A DNA stretch of 64,000 bases, taken from the NCBI RefSeq assembly GCF_963924675.1, contig NC_089220.1, positions 166,456,761 through 166,520,760 on the forward strand, written 5' to 3'. The stretch is from Phocoena phocoena. Taxonomy: Eukaryota > Chordata > Mammalia > Artiodactyla > Phocoenidae. The position numbers and the translations under genes are program-made. Below the pieces are notes generated by a model. That model was not told the DNA's origin and ran no database searches. It worked only from the letters and a program-made list of their open reading frames with translations. Every line of letters begins with the position of its first letter. Positions within the stretch are counted from its first letter, which is position 1. Of the stretch, positions 60,577 to 64,000 are shown one piece after another.

Positions 60577-61997
60577 ACAGGTGGGAGTGGGGAGCTTCCT
60601 TCTGCAGCCCCCGTAGGATCACTCAAGAGACCATCACCCCGTATCCTCTGATACCTTCACTCATTGGAAGGTCAAATACGGGTCTGTATTCAAGTAGCCA
60701 GAACGTGAACAAACAGCTATTCATACTGGTTTGTACCTGTACAAAAAAAAAAAAAGTGCTCTGTCACTTCCAGAGCAGGAATATTAAAAATTGCCCTCAG
60801 GGAAGAGGAAGAAAATGCAAAGCAGATGATATCATAAGGCAGGGTGTAGGCTTGCCCTGGGGAGCGAAGGCTCTCATCAGCTGGGAAGTGGAGCCTCACC
60901 CCAGATGGTGGGTGAGTCACAGGAGGTGGCCCAGAGCCCTGCTGGGAGCCCTGGATGAGGGAGGGGGTACACGTGACCAGCTGTGTTTCCTTAGACCCTG
61001 CCTTGCCAGTAAGCCTCGGTGTCCTTGTTGTGACCAGGGGATGGCAACTAGGACCTCCTACGGGTTCTGTTGAAATGAAAACGGGTGTAAAATCGCTTTG
61101 TGAACTGGAAAGTTCTCCATAAATAAGAGACTTTATGACATACACCGTGAACCCTAGCCCCTTTGCATAAAGGAGCAGTAGTAGCGCACGGGCCGTTTGG
61201 AGACTGTGTGTCTGCGGCACTGTGTGTCCAGAGGCTGGCTTAGGTCCGTATTCTGGTCTCAGCCAGAACAGCCCGCCCAGACAGTAGGTTGTGAAATAGA
61301 TTAAAGGCGACCTGGAGTTCTTCCAGGTGCAGTTGGATGCTGCGCAGAAACCTCCCCTCACGGAAGTCAGCCATTGTGCCCGTCAGGAGCGCAGGCCCGG
61401 TGTGGCTGAGCTTTGCCCAGCCTGCTGGGCCTGCCACGCATTTTTTTTTTTTTTTTGCTTCAGTCAAGATCACCAGACCAGAATGGAAAGAAAACCAGGG
61501 GCGTCTAAAATAAGTTCCTTCTAACTAGACAATTGTGTGGGTCTCGAATTCTGCATCTGGCAGGATGCGGTTCTCCTTGGGTTATGGGGGTGAAGAGAAG
61601 GGGGGCGCCTCTATTTAACAAGGGGTGGGAGCCCCTTGGGGGAAGGTGGGCCGTGTTTCCTCTGTGTGCCAAGTTCATTCAGCTGCCTACGTTTCCTGCC
61701 GTGACCTCGTTCCCTGGCTTCCTGTGTTTGAACTTCCTGGGACTTTTCTTGCCTCTGGCATTTTGCATTTACTCTTCCTTTGCCTTGTGCTTCCTTCCAC
61801 CTTCATCTACCTGGATGGCTCCTCCCTGACGTCAGGGCTTCACCCGAAGGCCATGAGCTCAGCAGGGCACACCTACACACGTACCTGTGCACCTACACAT
61901 AACCGTATGATTAGTATATCGATATTACAAATAATATATTACATTATAAGTAAGTAATATCAGCATATTTATATATATTTATATACATACATATATA

Positions 61998-62071
61998 GGC
62001 TTGGCTAAAAAGTTCATTCGGGTTTTTCTGTGATAGTGTATAGAAAAACCCGAAGGAACTTTTTGGCCAGC
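61998..62071. mobile_element. mariner-type palindromic MITE, copy 2
   Basis: A 74-bp hairpin. The left arm TTGGCTAAAAAGTTCATTCG is mirrored by GAAGGAACTTTTTGGCCAGC. TA dinucleotides flank it (61996-61997, 62072-62073). It has the same arms as copy 1 but a different loop, and it is embedded in TA-rich sequence. Confidence 0.88.
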
Positions 62072-62164
62072 TATATATATATACATATATATATATTTTT
62101 TTTTTTTTTTTTTACTATGTTGTACCATTACTTTCAACCCCTAGAATGTAAATTCCACCAGAGT

Positions 62165-64000
62165 AAGCCCTTTGTTTTATTTATTTATCTATATTTACTT
62201 ATTGGAGTATGATTGCTTTACAGTGTTGTGTTAGTTTCCGCTGTACAGTGAAGTGAATCAGCTACACGTATACATATATCCCCTCCCTCCCACCTCCCCC
62301 ACATCCCACCCATCTAGGTCGTCACAGAGCACCAAGCTGAGCTTCCTGTGCTTTATTGCATGTTCCCACTTGCTGTCTGTTTTACACGTGGTAGTGTATA
62401 TATGTCAATGCTAATCTCCCAGTTCGTCCCACCCTCCCCTTCCCACTGTGGGTCCCCATGTCCCTTCTGTATGCCTGTGTCTGTATCTGCCCTGCAAATG
62501 GGTTCCTCTGCACCATTTTCCCAAATTGCACATAAATGCGTTAATATACAATATTTGTTTTTCTGGCTTCACTCAGTATGACAGGCTCAAGGTCCATCCA
62601 CATCTCTACAAATGACCCAATTTTGTTCCTTTTTATGGCTGAGTAATATTCCATTGTATATATGTACCACATCTTCTTTATCCATTTGTCTGTCAGTGAG
62701 CATTTAGGTTGCTTCCATGACCTGGCTATTGTAAATAGTGCTGCAATGAACATTGGGGTACAGGTGTCCTTTTGAATTATGGTTTTCTCAGGGTATGTGC
62801 TCAGTAGTGGGATTGCTGGGTCGTATGATAGTTCAATTTTTAGTTTAAGGACCCTCCATATTGTTCTCGGTAGTGGCTGTATCACTTTACATTCCCACTA
62901 ACAGTGCAAGAGCGTTCCCTTTTCTCCACACCCTCTCCAGCATTTATTGTTTGTAAATTTTTTGATGATGGCCATTCTGACCGGTGTGAGGTGATACCTC
63001 ATTGTAGTTTTGATTTGCATTTCTCTAATAATTAGTGATGTTGAGCATCTTTTCATGTTCCTCTTGGCCATCTGTATGTCTGCTTTGGTGAAACGTCTAT
63101 TTAGGTTTTCTGCCCATTTTTTAATTGGGTTGTTTGTTTTTTTGATATTGAGCTCCATGAGCTGTTTATATTTTGGAGATTAATCCTTTGCTGCTTTGTT
63201 TGCAAATATTTTCTCCCATTCTGAGGGTTGTCTTTTCGTCTTGTTTATGGTTTCCTTTGCAGTGCAGAAGGTTTTAAGTTTAATTAGGTTCTATTTGTTT
63301 ATTTTTGTTTTTATTTTCATTACTCTAGGAGGTGGGTCAAAAAGATCTTGCTGTGGTTTATGTCAAAGAGTGTTTTTCCTGTTTTCCTCTAAGAGTTTTA
63401 CACTGTCTGGTCTTCCATTTAGGTCTTTAATCCATTTTAAGTGTATTTTTGCGTATGGTGTTAGGGAGTGTTCTAATTTTCATTCTTTCACATATAGCTG
63501 CCCAGTTTTCCCAGCACCACTTACTGAAGAGGCTGTCTTTTCTCCATTGTATGTTCTTGGATCCTTTGTCATAAATTAAGTGACCATATGTACGTGGGTT
63601 TATCTCTGGGCTTTCTATCCTGTTGCATTGTTCTATATTTCTGTTTTTGTGCCATTACCATATTGTCTTGATTACTGTGGCTTTATAGTATAGTTTGAAG
63701 GCGGGGAGCCTGATTCCCCCAGCTCTGTTTTTCTTAAGATTGCTTTGTCTATTCAGGGTCTTTTGTGTTTCCATACAAATTGTAAAATATTTTGTTCTAA
63801 TTATGTGAAGAATGCTATTGGTAATTTTATAGGGATTGCATTGAATATGTAGGTTGCTTTGGGTAGTATAGTCATTTTCACAATATTGATTCTTCCAATC
63901 CAAGAACATGGTATATCTCTCCCTCTGTTGGTGTCATCTTTGATTTCCTTCATCAGTGTTTTATAGTTTCTGAGTACAGATCTTTTGCCTCCTTAGGTAG
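62165..64000 (-). mobile_element. L1 antisense, 3' part, running off the window
   Basis: About 1.8 kb of reversed L1. The L1 3' end is at the left (GGAGTATGATTGCTTTACAG) and ORF2 sequence extends to the window edge. The minus-strand frame at 63655-63909 has AGGIRLPAFKLYYKATVIK, typical of the ORF2 C-terminal region. Other minus-strand frames (62541-62885, 62898-63158) belong to the same broken ORF2, with stops and frame shifts between them. The rest of the element lies outside the window. Confidence 0.9.

Larger units (their letters stand above)
49938..64000 (+). other. KIAA1217: KIAA1217 intron (5' part), downstream of exon C
   Basis: This begins with the GTAAGG donor of exon C in phase 2. 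I looked for the expected next exon of the family, opening with the coiled-coil region after the Arg split across this intron, and did not see it before the window end. Unassigned stretches are 49940-50660, 51705-53270, 54150-55060, 55275-56255, 57000-58875 and 60590-61990. They show no gene or recognisable repeat beyond those listed. Confidence 0.85.

Noticed and set aside
60717..61361. A 214-codon minus-strand frame, the second longest in the window
   Set aside because: It has no recognisable domain, passes through A/T runs and low-complexity sequence, and lacks splice or promoter context. A frame of this length can arise by chance in 64 kb.

Overview
The window is ordinary mammalian nuclear DNA, almost certainly from a cetacean and most likely a toothed whale. 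It carries many nearly intact tRNA-derived SINEs of the whale/hippo CHR type, usually opening with GGGCTTCCCTGGTGGCGCAG and several with perfect target-site duplications. Older L1, L2, MIR, MaLR-type LTR, hAT and mariner relics lie among them.

The only host gene I can support is an internal part of KIAA1217 (SKT, the sickle tail homologue), read on the + strand. Three coding exons are visible: 6964-7162 (199 bp), 11125-11218 (94 bp) and 49105-49937 (833 bp). All have AG/GT borders, and their codon phases join into one uninterrupted reading frame (1-2, 2-0, 0-2). The window begins in an intron upstream of the first exon and ends in an intron downstream of the third, so no promoter, start codon, stop codon or poly(A) site of the gene is included.

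Layout. 1-6963 is intron with a 53-bp tandem duplication, an MLT1-like LTR, an L2 split by a short SINE, and another old LTR-like repeat. 7163-11124 is a short intron with a mariner hairpin element and a tiny retroposed insert. 11219-49104 is a 37.9-kb intron holding seven full-length CHR SINEs, four antisense L1 pieces, one sense L1 piece, MIR/L2 relics, a pogo/Tigger-like element and a MER5-like element. Near its 3' end lies a defective gammaretrovirus-like provirus (42882-48750, two LTRs) that sits inside an older MaLR-type LTR. 49938-64000 is intron with more CHR SINEs, a second pogo-like element, a MER20-like element, a second mariner hairpin and two antisense L1s, the last running off the window end.

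I found no previously undescribed system. Most other open frames are chance frames or frames through repeats; the CHR SINE alone gives the same pseudo-peptides in many places. The points most worth a second look are the nested provirus, the frame-preserving pair of exons, the strand bias of SINEs versus L1s, the two hairpin elements, a 19-base orphan SINE head and a 40-base insertion with a long target-site duplication.
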